A stretch of DNA of 64,000 bases from Venturia oleaginea (GCA_013176395.1 JABMLP010000024.1:124001-188000), one strand, 5' to 3'. Shown: positions 11,359-24,100, counted from the stretch's first letter. The notes: a model not told the origin generated them from the letters alone. Numbers and translations: made by a program.

Positions 11359-13600
11359 TCCCCTCTGTGTTTTGTGGTGCTCTGTTAACTTTGTTCAGTG
11401 GTCGCGATCCTACTTTGGATGGTTAGATGTCGCGTTCTAATTAGGCTTTTTCTTCGAGGGTGCTAATGTACGTTGCCGGAAGTTGAAGTTCGCCGTAGCC
11501 TTTAGGCTCCGAGACTACATCAAGGTGTTGTAAACAAGGCGTTGGTAGGGCGCAAGGCTTCTCGTTCGTCCAACGGCACGGATGCATCAAAATTTTCTAC
11601 CATTGCTCTCAAGGCTAGACGAACAGATTGGCAGTTTTGTTGTCAGAGATTTTGTATCGTGGTTGTGGAGCCTAGATAATATATTCGCTTCCTTTGTCAT
11701 CTCTTTGTATAAAAGAGGAGGGATATAGCATGGGAGACTTTGTACTGAGGTTGGTGGCATTGTGAAATGTGTGATTAAGATGAAGAGATTGGATGTGGGC
11801 TGGCTGGTCAACGATTAATTTCTGTCCTATTTGGGATTTTGGGCATAATCGCTCGCGCTCATTTTTAGGGCGAAATATCTTAAATTGCTAGGAGTTTCGG
11901 TACTTGATGTTCGGAGTTCGGATGGGGAGTATCTTACTGGTATGTGCTTGTAGATGAGTGGCGTTGGTGGTCAGGATTAGATCTCTAGGCTAACGTCAGA
12001 ATGCTTATAGGTTGACGACAAGCTACAAATGATGTAGTGTTGGAAATTCATCTGATATCTGTATCGGATCAAAACGAAGCCAGCGGAAGTTGCTCTGGAC
12101 TCACAGGCTTGTTCCTAGGAATATCTGCTGCCGACTATATTACTTAGTTATGGTACAATGCAGACACGATGGGCGTGTCGAGAAACGCATGATGTCGACG
12201 GAGAGCCCGAGGCCTGGGTATATTGAGACTCAACTAGTGGTGCTGATGAGAGATGCACCACCATATTCATGCCCTCGAATAGTTAGGTGTCGATTTCTCT
12301 TGGTCCCGCATCGTGATGGGATACTCGGGACGCAGGATGGTCTGCTCCTTTGACATACTGAGGGCACTAGCTACTTTTACCCAACGTTTTACAAGCGATA
12401 TTTTGCAGAGGGATGGTGCCCATATTTCGCTGATGTATATCACAATTTGGATAGTATCAATGTTATAGCCGAGCTACTCATGTGGACGAGTGTTAGTGAT
12501 ATGGAGGATACGGTTCAAAGATCGAACGTTCATGTAGCGCCCTCGTGGAGTTTGGCATCTTTTGGGAAGATCAATCACGTACCAACTATGATTAAGACTC
12601 GTCGCCATCTGCCATTTTTCTTTTTTCATTCCTTGTTGAAGAAGCACATTTTACTCCCTTGGATTCTTTACCCCTCGGCACAATAAAATCCGGCACCATC
12701 GACTGCGTTGGACTTGTGAAACGCTTGTGCCTGTTGTTAAGCCGAAATGGGAATTTTATTCCTTTAATCGCCGTGAGGAAGTTCGTCTTGTTGCCATGTT
12801 TCGATAGGGGGAATAGCCTAGCAGAGATACAGATGATATACAAAGAAATCATTTATTTGGTCCCAGCTTTTCAATAGACGGATGGCATGACGTAGCAGGA
12901 CTGTTACTCTTGCCTAATGACGATGGCAGTGTTCGTCGAGTAGGCATGTGAGAAGCACATCCATATTGCACTGATCCCGCTGAGTATTCTCCCTTAGAAG
13001 CGTGACGCCTCTCGGGGACGTTAACGGTTGGTAAGATACTATTCGTGTGCGGTGAGAAGACTTGGACTGGGATCATTGGTATCCGGGTAGATGTAGAGCA
13101 GAATTGCTTTTGGGCGGTGAAATTGTCTTGATAGGTGTCTTGATAGGAGGGATTTATGTATCGATGTATTAACGGGTGGTTGTCTGGTTTAGGTTGGGAG
13201 AGGGCTTGATGGAAGATTTATTATGGCGTTAAGCCCGATTTATAGTCCATTCGAATCATGGATCTTTTCATGTTCGGTTTTGAAGTCCTTCATCACTCAT
13301 CATGTTTTTTCACCATCGCTTTTTCTGCTCTGACATTCTTCTTCACCACTCGGGTCTGTAGGAGTGATTGTTCTGATCAGCGTTGAAGGTTTTGGATATC
13401 CGGCTAAGTCAGTATAAGTGTTGAGATCTGCCCACGTTTGCTCGCAATTGACGAATCGGTCAACGGTAATTGCCCTGGTGGGATACAAAATGCGATAACG
13501 TGTCTTCAGATGAGGTTGAATCTGCTTCAATAAGTCCATCCAACTCTTTCGATATCAAACACCAGATGCTTCCGCCATTACCTTGCCAACCATGCCCACC
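11359..13600. other. Large intergenic stretch, no gene supported
   Basis: This 2.2-kb gap lies between the convergent G-patch (+) and ADGF (-) genes. It contains many short frames in all phases but no run with family motifs or consistent splice sites. Both 3' untranslated regions must lie at its ends. Around 13130-13200 the text is T/G-rich with a short direct repeat (CTTGATAGGTGTCTTGATAGG). Confidence 0.4.
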
Positions 13601-15510
13601 TCATTCTACTCCTTCCTCCCTCTCAAAATTCTCGTCGGCACCATACTCGTCAACGACCCACTGACAGAATCTCTCCCACTGCAATAACCATTCCGTCAAC
13701 CTCTCCGCTTTCACAGTATTCCCCGCCGCCCCCAGTTTAATCTGTAATATCCAATCTTTCTGAGTTTGATCCTCGAATGCTGCCCAACGTACACTGTTTT
13801 CAGCCAATGAACCCAAGCCTGCAAGGCCGAGGTTATCCCACCCTTGCAACGCTTGCCAGAAATCATGGCTTAGACCTGCTGTTTCGTGACCGAGGAGAGC
13901 AGGATCGTCATTGCATAGGGAGACGGGGACGCCACGAGAGAGGAGCGCGGGAATGGGATTAGACATTATCGAACTTGCGAGTCGAAGGACCTCATTCGAA
14001 ACCGGACAACTTTCTATCAAAATTTTCTTCTCCTTGATCATATCGATGAGCAAAGGGTGTTTGAAAAGTGAGAAGCCGTGACCGATGCGCCTGGTGCTGA
14101 GGAGTACGGCATCGAATAGGTTTTCGTCTGTGGAGTCGCCGTCGCCTAGTGTTTCGCCTGCGTGGAAGAAGAACGGGATATCGATTTTTTCGACGGCGCA
14201 TTGTTTCTTGAACCAGAAGAGTTCGGGGACTATTTCTGCGAGAGGACGTCCGTGGTCTTCTTGGCCTACTAAGTCGAAGCCGGCGATAAGATGGGGGAAT
14301 TCTTTCTTTACTGCAATGCAACGTTTCATCGCTGTACAGTTTGATCAGCATTGTTGCCATTTATGGTGGACGGTATAAAGACAAACCTTCAATCATTCCT
14401 CTTTTGTCAATGAGGCGAAGGGCTTCCCAAATGATGCGAATGCCCCAGAATCCTTTCCCCTCTGGGCTAGCCTTGTATGCTTCCACTTCTTGATCGAACA
14501 AACGCACATATTCGTAAAAGTCTTTGTTATCTTCAAATCCATTTGGATCCGTACGACTTCCAATTTGCGCACGAATATCCGCCCATAAGACGTTGTCTTC
14601 GTGAAGCTGTTCGCAGAGCTTTCGAACGTACTTTTGGAAGATGGGCTTGACGTAGATAATGGAATGGCGAAGGGCGAATGTTGAACGGAATTTGCGCCAA
14701 ACATCATTGAGACCTTCGTGATGAGATATGGATTCTTCGTGGGTGATTGTGCAGCGTGAAACGATCAACTTGATAAAGCCTTCTTTGCCACCCTCTGGAA
14801 ACAAATTCGCGGCCTCGTGAAGCGGCACAAAAGTGTCCGGTTTATAATCCGGTGACCAGATAGATGCAGCATCCTTCGACTCCGTCTTCGGCGTGTCGAA
14901 AGCAATACTAGCATATCTTCTGTTTTGATTGGTATCCAAGCTTTTACTCGCTTTGATCTGAACATTCTCCAATTCAAACGCCTGCTCAAGAATCCACGAC
15001 GTTTCAACCATGGCCTCGAAATGGCAATGTAGAACAGCGCCTTTCGGCATTTCCCGCACAATCTTCCATAACTTCGTCTTCTCCATTCTTTCTTTGGCAA
15101 GACTGAACATCATTCCGGGGTAGATATCACCAGCGTGATCCCCTTCGCTGAGAGACTGTTCGAATTCCGACGTCCATATCGTTTGCTGTTCTTCGAATCG
15201 GATTTGATCGACTATGGCGCAGGCTTCACTTGCTATCGGAGACAAGTTTTCGCGGAAGACTCGGTCTGAGGTTGGCAAATGTGAGAAAATGTCGGCGGCA
15301 GGAGTGGCATGATACGAAGCGCTGTAGGAATGACTAACCACTCCTCTGTTTCTTCTCTTGAGCTATGAGAGCATCGCGTCCGGTGAGATATTGCTGAATG
15401 AATGGATCTTCCAGGCGAGGGACTCGTTCGGTTTCATGCCATTCGTCGTCCGAGTTCCATTCGTCCTCGTAGTCATCTTCAATGTCTAAATTCTCGAGTT
15501 TCTGCTCCAT
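13601..15510 (-). CDS. Adenosine deaminase-related protein (ADGF/ADA2 type)
   Basis: A predicted purine deaminase, metal-dependent amidohydrolase fold, converting adenosine to inosine in characterised relatives. Exons on the minus strand are 15510-15339, 15265-14387 and 14331-13601, with introns of 73 nt (GTTAGT..CTCAG) and 55 nt (GTTTGT..TACAG), giving 593 aa. The metal-binding HxH is seen as LHCHFEA. Later come DLVGQEDHGRP, FFFHAGET, IGHGF, SCPVSNEVL and NDDPALLG, which supply the other metal and catalytic His/Asp residues. The segment RSDRVFRENLSP after the first intron is typical of the ADGF subgroup, whose N-terminal extension precedes the barrel. No clear signal peptide is seen, because the N-terminus is acidic (MEQKLENLDIEDDYEDEW). 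That suggests a cytosolic protein, unlike secreted animal ADA2. Substrate is inferred from the family. Confidence 0.88.
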
Positions 15511-16224
15511 GATTGATGACGTCGACGCGTTGGTTGATTTTGTAGAGTTAATGGGGAATCAGCCTGATGGTCTGCTCCTTGGTACTGTGGGTATTATTCT
15601 GAAGATGTCTATGTTTATGTAATTTTGAGGATTGCGAAGGTGACTCGATATCGACACCCGCGTCGCCATTATCCGGGCGCGTCTCCGCAATTAGCACCTT
15701 GCCTAATCATGTAGTGACAAGGTTCAGCCTTTGATTATGGAATCAAGCGCTTTAAGACCGCGGCGTTATACACATCTTCTTATACAGGGCTTCACGTCTC
15801 TTATTGTTAAGAGCTTCGCATTCACCATCACAGAAAGTGGCATCCATTTACCAAATACTGAGATTCACCCTTCCACGATCAAATGCGACCCGTCTTTCAA
15901 CTTTCCAAGCCCTCCGCGATCGCGTCTCCAACGACGCCGTCAAGACCCAGTATTTTGGTTACATCCTTCCTAACGAGGGTTTCCCCGATCGTACAGCAGA
16001 TAATGATATGTGCTGGGTGAAAAGTAAATTGCCCCTCTCAATCTAGTCCTCCGGCACCAAAACATTGGCTTCAAAAGAGGTTGAATATGAGAACGTTGCT
16101 TCATTGCTACATAAACCGTAGCCAGGATCATCAGGCCAAGCAAGACCACCTCGGTCCCACAATTTCCGATCCATACATAACGTCGTTCAACATCAGATCA
16201 CTACCTGCTCAGTCACATATCCAC
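15511..16224. other. Gap between ADGF and lysRS genes, holding a candidate small exon
   Basis: This 714-bp interval contains the ADGF promoter (right of 15510) and the lysRS 3' untranslated region (left of 16225). The only coding-like text is the frame at 15804-16023, listed separately. The rest shows nothing I can support. Confidence 0.4.
15804..16023 (+). CDS. Candidate exon of a small protein, possibly dimeric alpha/beta-barrel (ABM-like)
   Basis: The open frame reads RLSTFQALRDRVSNDAVKTQ and then YFGYILPNEGFPDRTADNDM followed by CWV. The pattern (strand, amphipathic helix, QY(F)GY strand, cW end) resembles fungal antibiotic-biosynthesis-monooxygenase-like ferredoxin-fold proteins. The exon would end at GTAAAT (16024) or GTGAAA (16017). 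A TATACAG acceptor lies near 15786. No in-frame ATG is visible, so a first exon upstream and further exons downstream would be needed. The family suggestion is weak. It could equally be a gene relic. Confidence 0.22.
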
Positions 16225-18462
16225 TCACTTGTGCTTGATACCTTCCTCAGCTCGGGGCTCAACACCCGTGATCTCAGCTGCAAGCTTCTCAGGTCCCTTG
16301 CTCATATCATCCTTCATGAACGGGAAGGTAATGACCTCCTTAATACTGTAATGATCAGTGAGGAACATGACCAATCGATCGATTCCGAGACCCCATCCAC
16401 CGCTACACATAAATTAGCTCAAATCAAAAATGCGGCCAAGAATAAAACTCACGTAGGCGGTAATCCAAACTCAAGCGACTGACAGAACGTCTCATCAATC
16501 AACTGTGCCTCATCGTCACCCTGATCCTTCTGCCTAGCCTGCTCCTCGAACCGTAAACGCTGATCAAACGGATCGTTCAACTCAGTGTACGCATTGCAAA
16601 TCTCCTTCTTGCAAACGAATGCCTCGAACCGCTCGCAAAGACCTTTCTTGGAGCGATGGTACTTGGCAAGCGGACTCATCATCTGTGGATGTCCGATAAT
16701 AAAGGTAGGACTTATGCAAGTCTCCTCGATGAACTCGCCAACAAGTTTGTCGATCATGCGGGCATTGGTCAATGGTGGTGGACAGTCGACCTTCATCTTG
16801 GTGAGGATGGCCCGTAGAAACTTGTTGGTTTCATCGGTGTGTAGTTGGTCTCCTGGTGGGAATTTCTCGCCCGTGGCTTCCTCAAGCGCGGGGATCATCT
16901 CGACTCGTCGCCATGGCTTCTCCCAGTTGACTTCGAACTTCTCGCCTGCTTGAGTGTGGTACTCAGTCTTGTAGCTGCCAGTCACTTGCTGGACAAGACC
17001 GGACACCATATCCTCGGTGACCTCTAGAACGTCGTACATATCCGCAAATGCCCAATAGAACTCGCAAGTCGTGAACTCAGGGTTGTGCGTCAAATCGATG
17101 CCCTCATTCCTGAACTGCCGGCCGATTTCGTATACACGGTTCAGACCTCCAACAGTAAGCATCTTGAGGTACAGCTCCGGGGCAATTCGCATAAATAGGT
17201 CCATTCCGAGCTCGTTGTGGAAAGTCTTGAAAGGCTTAGCGGTAGCACCACCAGCGATCTTGTTCATCATTGGGGTCTGGACTTCGAGGAAATCTCGGTC
17301 GTCGAGGAATCGTCGGATGTACTTGATGATCTTAGAGCGGGTGATGAAGGTGTCGCGCGTCCGGTCATTCATGATCAAGTCCAAGAACTTCTGCCTGTGT
17401 CGCTGCTCTTGATCCTTGAATCCGTAATGTGCTGTGGGTAGAAGGTGCAAGCATGGTGTAAGGAGGATCACTTCGCGTGCGAAAATACTGAGTTCACCGA
17501 TGTCGCGTCCCTTGGGTGCGGTTCTGCCTGGGTATCCCACGATTCCGATTATGTCACCGCGCTGGAGGGTATCGTGGACTTCGACGAACTTCTCTGGGTC
17601 GGTTGCGTTATTCGCCTGGCACATCACCTGGAAGGTGTGTCCCTCTGCTTTTATGTTAGCAATGGTCCATATTTCAGTAACATTCTGAGCCTGCCATACC
17701 CGACTTCACGTCGTAGAATCTGAGCTTAGAGCTGGAGGCTCGCATGGTGATTATCCTAGCTCCCAGACGAATCTCCTCCTTCTCATTGGTCTCGCCAGTC
17801 TTGAGCTGCTCATACTTTGTGACGAAGTCTTTTGGGACAAGGGTAGAATTGAACTTGTGGGGATATCTGCCTCAAAATTAGCAATTGAACCTTCATGTAC
17901 CACAAACGATAGAGGAAAACGAGAGGAAACTCAATGTAGCAAAAATCAAGTCCCACTGCAGCCAGCAATCTTCCGCGAAAGACTACCGAAGCCACAGCAA
18001 GCCCCAAGTGCCAATCTCATGCCATTGAGTCTCCCTCCCTTACTCACTCTCCCCTCGGAACAGAAAAAGAGAGCAAACCCACGGATTAACCTTCTCCTCC
18101 TTAGTGTCAAGCATCCCCTTAATCTGCCTACTCCTCATCTCAAAATACTGATTCGGATTCAAATCAGAAACATCAACAACCTCCTTCTTCTTCGCAACAA
18201 CAACAGGCGCAGCAGCAGCCTTCTCCGCCTTCTTCTTAGCAGCCTCCCGTGCCTTGATCCGCTTCTTCAATTCACTCTTGGACACCATCTCACCCGTCTC
18301 TTCATCTTTTTGGAGGTTCGGGGCGTTAGGTGCTACGTTCTCACCGGCGGGCGCGGATTCGGTGGTCGTGGAGGAACCAATGGTTGCATTTTGGACTTGT
18401 TCTGTGACCTGCTGGACTTGTTCGCCGAGCTGCTCGACGGCATTCTTAATGGGTTCGGCCAT
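16225..18462 (-). CDS. KRS1: Lysyl-tRNA synthetase, cytosolic, class II
   Basis: Charges tRNA-Lys with lysine using ATP (EC 6.1.1.6). Exons on the minus strand are 18462-18083, 17866-17700, 17644-16453 and 16402-16225. Introns are 216 nt (GTGGGT..GGCAG), 55 nt (GTATGG..AAGCAG) and 50 nt (GTGAGT..GTGTAG), giving 638 aa. The N-terminal ~110 residues are Gln/Glu- and Lys/Ala-rich, as in eukaryotic cytosolic forms. The OB-fold anticodon domain begins near [18 protein letters not shown] and [14 protein letters not shown]. Class II motifs follow: motif 2 region [20 protein letters not shown], and motif 3 [14 protein letters not shown], which is rebuilt only by joining the last two exons. That confirms the final splice. 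The length is normal. No mitochondrial presequence is seen. Confidence 0.95.
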
Positions 18463-18737
18463 GATGGCGAGGGCGGCTGGATTGGCTTGGTTGGAGCCCT
18501 CGATTTGAATTGGTGAATGGTGTAGGTGTTTGCGACGGAGTCATAAACACAATTTATCGAATTTGGGTGACAGGGATCGTGAGTCCAGATTTTGTGGATA
18601 AACGAGGGATCAACAAAACGGACTCACGATGCAAAACAAATGAATGTGTGAAATGTCACTTCAAAAGCCTGGAGACACGCTGCGTCCGAACTCATCTTTC
18701 GTCCACATCAAATCTAATTTCTTTCCTTCAGTTTACT

Positions 18738-19982
18738 ATGATCAACCCCGAAGAAAGGTTCATGTCCGACGGCCAGGGTTATTTTGGGTCGAGCGAAAAT
18801 CCTAAGACTGTAACCCATTGCAACGTTTGGGATTGGGATCAACTGCGCATGATCAAGGTCATAGGCACTGCCAAGCTCTTTCCACCTGACGAGGACGTTA
18901 AGGTTCCAATATTGGCGCAATTCGCTGATTATCTATTAACCGAAGTTCGCGTGGTCACGGTTGATGATGGAGGCCTCATTAACGATGTCTCCGACGATCC
19001 GGAACAGGACGATACTTATTTCATTGGATATCTTCCCTCCTCGACCACCGGATCGCTTCATGGCTGCTCTGCAATACAGTACTCCAAACTGCAAGAGCTC
19101 GATCGGCTTGAACCAGGTGTTGATCTGTCAGGATACGATTACGAATCCGGAATTCCTCAGAAGGTTGCCTTCAGATTCAATCCTATTGGAAAGCCTCGGA
19201 GACTGTAAATGGCATGGGATGAGCTCAACCTTCTCAAAAATCTGCCGCCACATCCAAATATCGTACCATTCGATCGTGTAGTCCTCGAGGATGTGGAGTC
19301 TCGGGTGATTGGATTTACGATAAAATACATCCCCGGTGGAACCCTCGATAATTCAAAGCTAACCTTTCGCTTTGAGTGGATACAACAACTCACCCAGCTT
19401 GTCGATTTCTTGAATCTAGAACTAGGAATCATGCATCAAGATATTGCGCCCCGGAATCTACTCATCGATCCAGACACACAGAAGCTTCTTCTCTTCGACT
19501 TTAACTGGGCCGCAAACGGAGGGAAAAATTTACTGCAAGACCGTGACGATGTAGCTGGCGTCGTATTCACGTTGTACGAGATCATCACTGGCGATACGTC
19601 CTTTGCGAGCATCCCTCACTGGGATCGAAATATGGAGACGGTCCAGAATATGTCAGAGTGGGCCTGTAACCGGGAAGTTGATTCCGAAGTATCGACGTTC
19701 CGCAACTTTTTGAACGAATGGGTAACAACACGAACGTCTCCTGGAACGTCTCCTGGCGACATGCAACAATACCTCGACGCACCCAACCGGCCCACATGGC
19801 CGGACCTGCCAACGCCCCCTGATTACAGTTTACCTTTCGAACTTGGCACGACCGTGGACGGAGAGACGAATTGGGTCACGGGTCCCCGGATAAGGCGCAC
19901 GGCAGTCGAGAAAGGACAATACATCTCTCACTGGGAAAGACCACCTCAGAGTAGGCTCAAGAACTCCGGAAATGGTGTGTGA
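18738..19982 (+). pseudogene. Fungal protein-kinase-like gene with one in-frame TAA
   Basis: A single frame of 415 codons from ATG 18738 to 19982 is broken only by TAA at 19206-19208 (codon 157). The next codon is ATG. The downstream half carries kinase features: LPPHPNIVPFDRVVL, VIGFTIKYIPGGTLDN (hinge), the catalytic loop MHQDIAPRNLLI (HxD with Asn) and LLFDFNWAA in place of DFG. These belong to a filamentous-fungal kinase-like family in which, as I recall it, the junction reads RRLQMAWDE. TAA is therefore one C-to-T change from CAA (Gln). The conserved text on both sides argues against a real intron. A GTAAAT donor overlaps the stop, but the nearest acceptor (GTGTAG) would delete 77 nt and shift frame. 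If translation restarted at ATG 19209, a kinase domain lacking its N-lobe start would result. Confidence 0.7.
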
Positions 19983-20025
19983 CAGTATATTAGCTAAAGC
20001 TAGCTGTTGCTCGTCAATAAAAAGC

Positions 20026-20628
20026 TCATATGTCTTGGCAGTTAAGAGAGAGAGAGAGTTTTTGATACGTGGCCCCTTCTTCGTCCTCGCCCTTTCCTCT
20101 TGTAGTTGAGCCCTCTTTATCTCCCAGTCGTCGAGGTTGAATAACAACAACATGCTGAGATATCATGTGGGGCTGGAATGCCTCCGAACTGGCCGAGCAG
20201 GAGGGACATTGAGTAATTCTGGTATCCGTCAAGTAATCCTTCCAAATTGCGCAAGCTCTGTCCTCATAGCCTTCTACTTTCTGGAAAGCTTTCTTGATGG
20301 TAGATATATTCGTGATCCATGCTACGACAACCTTCTCTTTTGTTTCATCATTGCCGCGCCTGAGAAGAGTGTTCTCAAGGCCGTCTACCAGGCTTTCAAG
20401 GTTCAAGCCGTGCTCACGGGATCTGTCGTTCTCGCTCTGGTACTGGTTGTCAAGAAAATCGATTCCCATTCCCAGGCATGAGATCATGGCGGGGAAAAAC
20501 TCAACAGCTTCGACCTCATAAACCGCACATAATGGATCCTCCAATGGAGAACGTAATGTGCAGGTTGTACGGAGGAAGAAGCAGTTTGGCTGTCCCTCAG
20601 GACAACAAATACGCCTCCTTTGAGCTGC
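20026..20628 (-). CDS. Unrecognised protein, 3'-terminal exon; 5' exon(s) not resolved
   Basis: No family is recognised. On the minus strand, reading from a good acceptor (GGTGCTATAG, exon from 20628), the open frame runs about 200 codons to the stop at 20026. It opens with a Cys-rich segment: AAQRRRICCPEGQPNCFFLR, then TTCTLRSPLEDPLCAVYEVE. It continues into a helical stretch with FFPAMISCLGMGIDFLDNQY and SENDRSREHGLNLESLVDGL, then a CPSCSASSEAF motif. The even composition and Cys pairs suggest a real protein. There is no ATG at its left end, so at least one upstream exon is required. A possible one ends at a GTAAGC donor after WLMSWEKN near 20783. It is convergent with the kinase-like gene, 43 bp away. 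Confidence 0.5.
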   Translation of the reverse strand, partial: AAQRRRICCPEGQPNCFFLRTTCTLRSPLEDPLCAVYEVEAVEFFPAMISCLGMGIDFLDNQYQSENDRSREHGLNLESLVDGLENTLLRRGNDETKEKVVVAWITNISTIKKAFQKVEGYEDRACAIWKDYLTDTRITQCPSCSASSEAFQPHMISQHVVVIQPRRLGDKEGSTTRGKGEDEEGATYQKLSLSLNCQDI

Positions 20629-21190
20629 CTATAGCACCAAATCAATGACGAATTATCTACAGGAACGACGTATATCTATGTACAGTCTCATCTAGCCTAG
20701 GAGATAGGAGACACATTCAAATGTGCTAATAGCTGCAAAATCCCTCTCAAATCCATCAAACGAAAGAAGTTCAACGCTTACATTCTTCTCCCACGACATC
20801 AACCAGATGTCCACCCCAAAAGAAGTGAAAGGTGAAAGCTTGAAACATGCAGTCAATAATACAAGAGGAGCACAAACGCCCAAATATTATAAAGCTTATA
20901 ATCACAGAGTATAGAAAGCAGACCCATTTTATCGTCGCCCCTCGAAATCACAGAGACGATCCATTTCGGTATAAACTCCCAAAACGCCATACCAGAATCA
21001 GCTGTAAATGCTTGCTTGCTCCATTACTCTTCAGTTCATGCTCTCCTCCGCTGCGAAAATGGACCCACGCGCCGTTTGAAGATGTCTCCAATCGTGCTGT
21101 CGGAAGTGGGCCTTACTATGGGTAGTCGCCTGTCGGGACATCCACTGCAATGCCTGTCAATACGCAGTTCTCCAAGATTTTGAAGCACCC
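20629..21190. other. Gap with possible 5' exon of the 20.0-20.6 kb gene
   Basis: The minus-strand frame around 20790-20883 reads DIWLMSWEKN before a GTAAGC donor. It could be the missing first exon of the orphan gene to the left, but its own start is not evident. The rest (20900-21190) is the 3' flank of the nucleoporin gene, and nothing else is supported. Confidence 0.3.
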
Positions 21191-24100
21191 TCACTGATTC
21201 TTATGAGCATCGCAAACCTCCACAAACTTTTTGGCCTCATCCTCGGATGAAACCTGAACAATCCATTGCTCCATCTTGCTGGTAGCCGGATCGATAACGC
21301 CAAACCGCACACGCTTCGCAATTTGCTGATATGTCATACTGGCCATCAGTCGTGTGTTGATGACAATTCCCCCATTCGGCACCTTCTTCATCAAGATCTT
21401 GGTCACGCCAGAAGCCTGATCCTTAAGAACCGCTACGGGACCAACACCTTGAGTTGCCCACGCAGCTGCCTTCTTGCCTGTCGGATCGACATCGTACCGC
21501 GATGCTTTGACCTTCTCCTGTTCGAATAGGACATCATGGCCTTGCTTGGCCGCTGCCATGCCGATAAGATCGCTCTGCGGGTCGTTGCTTGACTCCTCTT
21601 GTTCACCTCCAGTTTCAGCACCAGAGACGTCTGATACTCCAGGAGTTGTGGCGCGAGATGTGGCACCAGAGGGCAGCACAGAGGATGGGCCACTGGGTAC
21701 GAATAGACTCCCACTAGATTTGGGTGCACCAAACAAGGATGATCCAAATTTGCTTGATCCAAAAGTGGAAGACGCAGGCGCTGTTGTCGCACCAGATGGA
21801 GTAGGAGCAATAGGTGAGAAAGTAAAGCCGGTCGATATGGTTGTTTTCGGTGTGCTTGCTGTGAAGTTGAACTTGGGGGCTTCAGTACTGCTGCCATTGA
21901 ACTTGATCGGACTGTCAGGCTTCCAAGTCTGGTCTCCACCACTGCTGGTCGTAGACTGTGAGCCGAAACCGAACAGGCCGCCCTCCTTGGCCGGTGCAAG
22001 AGGCGATAACTTTGTGCCGAAACCAAACAGACCACCCGCATTAGCTGGTCCAGCAGTCGCTGGCTTTGTGCCGAAACCAAAGATAACACCCTCGTTGGCT
22101 GCAGTAGCCGCGAGCGGAGTACGCTCAGACGACTCCTCACGAGAGCCAAACATGCCGCCACTTGAGGCCAGAGTGCTCTTCTCTGTCGACGCTGGGAAAC
22201 CAAACAGGTTGCTGCTTGTTGTAGGCGCCGGTGTTGGCGCTTCAGATCGCTTCTCTACGCGGTCGAAAAGACTACGTCCAGAAGTGGCACCATCACTCGG
22301 CGCATCGTCAGACTCAGTGAATCCACCGTATTTGCCGTTTGGCTGGTTGTTCGATGCCTTGGGTGTGTTGGACTGCTGAGTATCGTCTTCGTCCGAGCCT
22401 TCATCATCGGCGTCACCGCGAGCGCTGCCCTCGACGTCCGAACCAGCGTTTGAAAGGTGGCCAAAGATGTTACCACTGGGCGTGCTCGACCGTCCTGTGT
22501 CGAAGACTGAGCCAGTGGCAGATGCTGCGGGACTGACACTACGAGAGAAATTGGAGCCCCCATTCGTCGCTGGAAGAGCCAGTGACGTGGCTGGCACAGA
22601 TGTGTTGACCTTAAAGCCAAAGCCCCCATTCGTTGAGGGAGAGGAGGCTGAGGAGGATGCATTAACCTTGAATGCGAAGCCCGAACTTTGTTGTACCTGT
22701 TTAAGTTCCGCTGCTTTCGCGGCCAGCTTCTCTTCGTATTTGCGCTCCCACTCGGCCTCGGTCTCCTCATCTGAGTCGTAGTCTTCATCTTTGGCCTTTT
22801 GCTTCGCCGCTGCAGCTGCCTTAGCGGCATTCTCGCCAAACTTCGCCATAGCATTTCCTGTTGAATTGAACGTGGGCATCTTGAATTTGGGAGTCTCTGT
22901 GGCAGCCGGCTTCGGCGTCGAGTCCTTGGCTGGAGGGTTAGAGTTACTGCTATCGGCTGGCTTGTCGGTCTTATTGAGGAAGTCCATGAACTTATTGGCT
23001 GTTGCTGATGACTGCGATGGCGGTGGAGGTGGAAGAGGTGTTTGCGTAACGCTCGGAGATGAAGGAGCCTCAGTTCTGACTTTCTTGGGGGTTTCACTTT
23101 CGCGAGGAACATCAGCACCAGGTTTACGCTTTTCAGACTCATCGGGCATCGATCCATTTTGCTGATGATAGAGACGGATGCCCTGTTCTTTGCCGTGTTT
23201 AGCGATGAGAGTAGTCAATGGGCCATCAATTGGAACCATGATCTCCTCGAAGAGAGTGATGTAGTTCGCCATCATCGATCGGAGATCCATCGTCTCGAAG
23301 CCGGTCTCTTTGCCCTGAGATTCGAAGAAGCTCTTGTAAATAATGTTCAGTCGGCTGAGTTTTTGCTCGCGGATCCAGTACTTCATCTCCTCAGCGTCCA
23401 TTCCAGACTCTGCAGAGGGCATACTGAGGCTGTGTTCGGTAAGAATGCGACTTCGGAAGTGTGCTGGCAGCTGTCTGGACAAGGTGTCACTACCGAGACG
23501 ATCTTGAGGATAGACCGATCCAATATCAGTCATGCGAGCAGATGTTGTGCTGTCCATTGTTGACGCGGTTGTTGCTTGTGTTGGTTTCGAAGCCAGACCG
23601 AATATGTTCGTGGATGAAGATGTCGATTGAGAGGGTTGTTGAGATTCAACATTCGAAGGTTTGGTTGTTGTCAAACCAAAAGTGGGAAAGTTCGTTTTGC
23701 GCGAAGAGTTTTCTTCGCCAACAATAGTTGATTGTTCAACAATGGCAGGCTCTGTGACATTGGGGCTAAAATTAGAAGTCTTGGCTGGTGTCGAGGCATT
23801 AGTTGATGGAGCGAAAGGAGAGACTGGGTCCGTGCTTGATTTGCCGGAGATGTTCGAAGTAGTAGGAGCTGAACTCTGAGAAGAGAATGGCTTTGGCGTT
23901 GGAGCCGCTGGTTTTGGCGTTGACTGAGCTTTCCTTGAAATGTATGCAAATGGATTTGCTTTCGGCGTGTCATCGCTATCCTCAGTATGTGGTTGTTCGT
24001 CGTCTTGTTTCTTCTCGATATTGAAAAGCGATGGCTTTGCAGGCGTCTCGATTGCTTTTGGTGGGTCTGAAGACTTCGCTCTCGGTATCATTGCAAAAGG

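Noticed and set aside
20041..20060. Short GA dinucleotide run
   Set aside because: Too short to be notable; it lies inside the 3' end of the minus-strand orphan.
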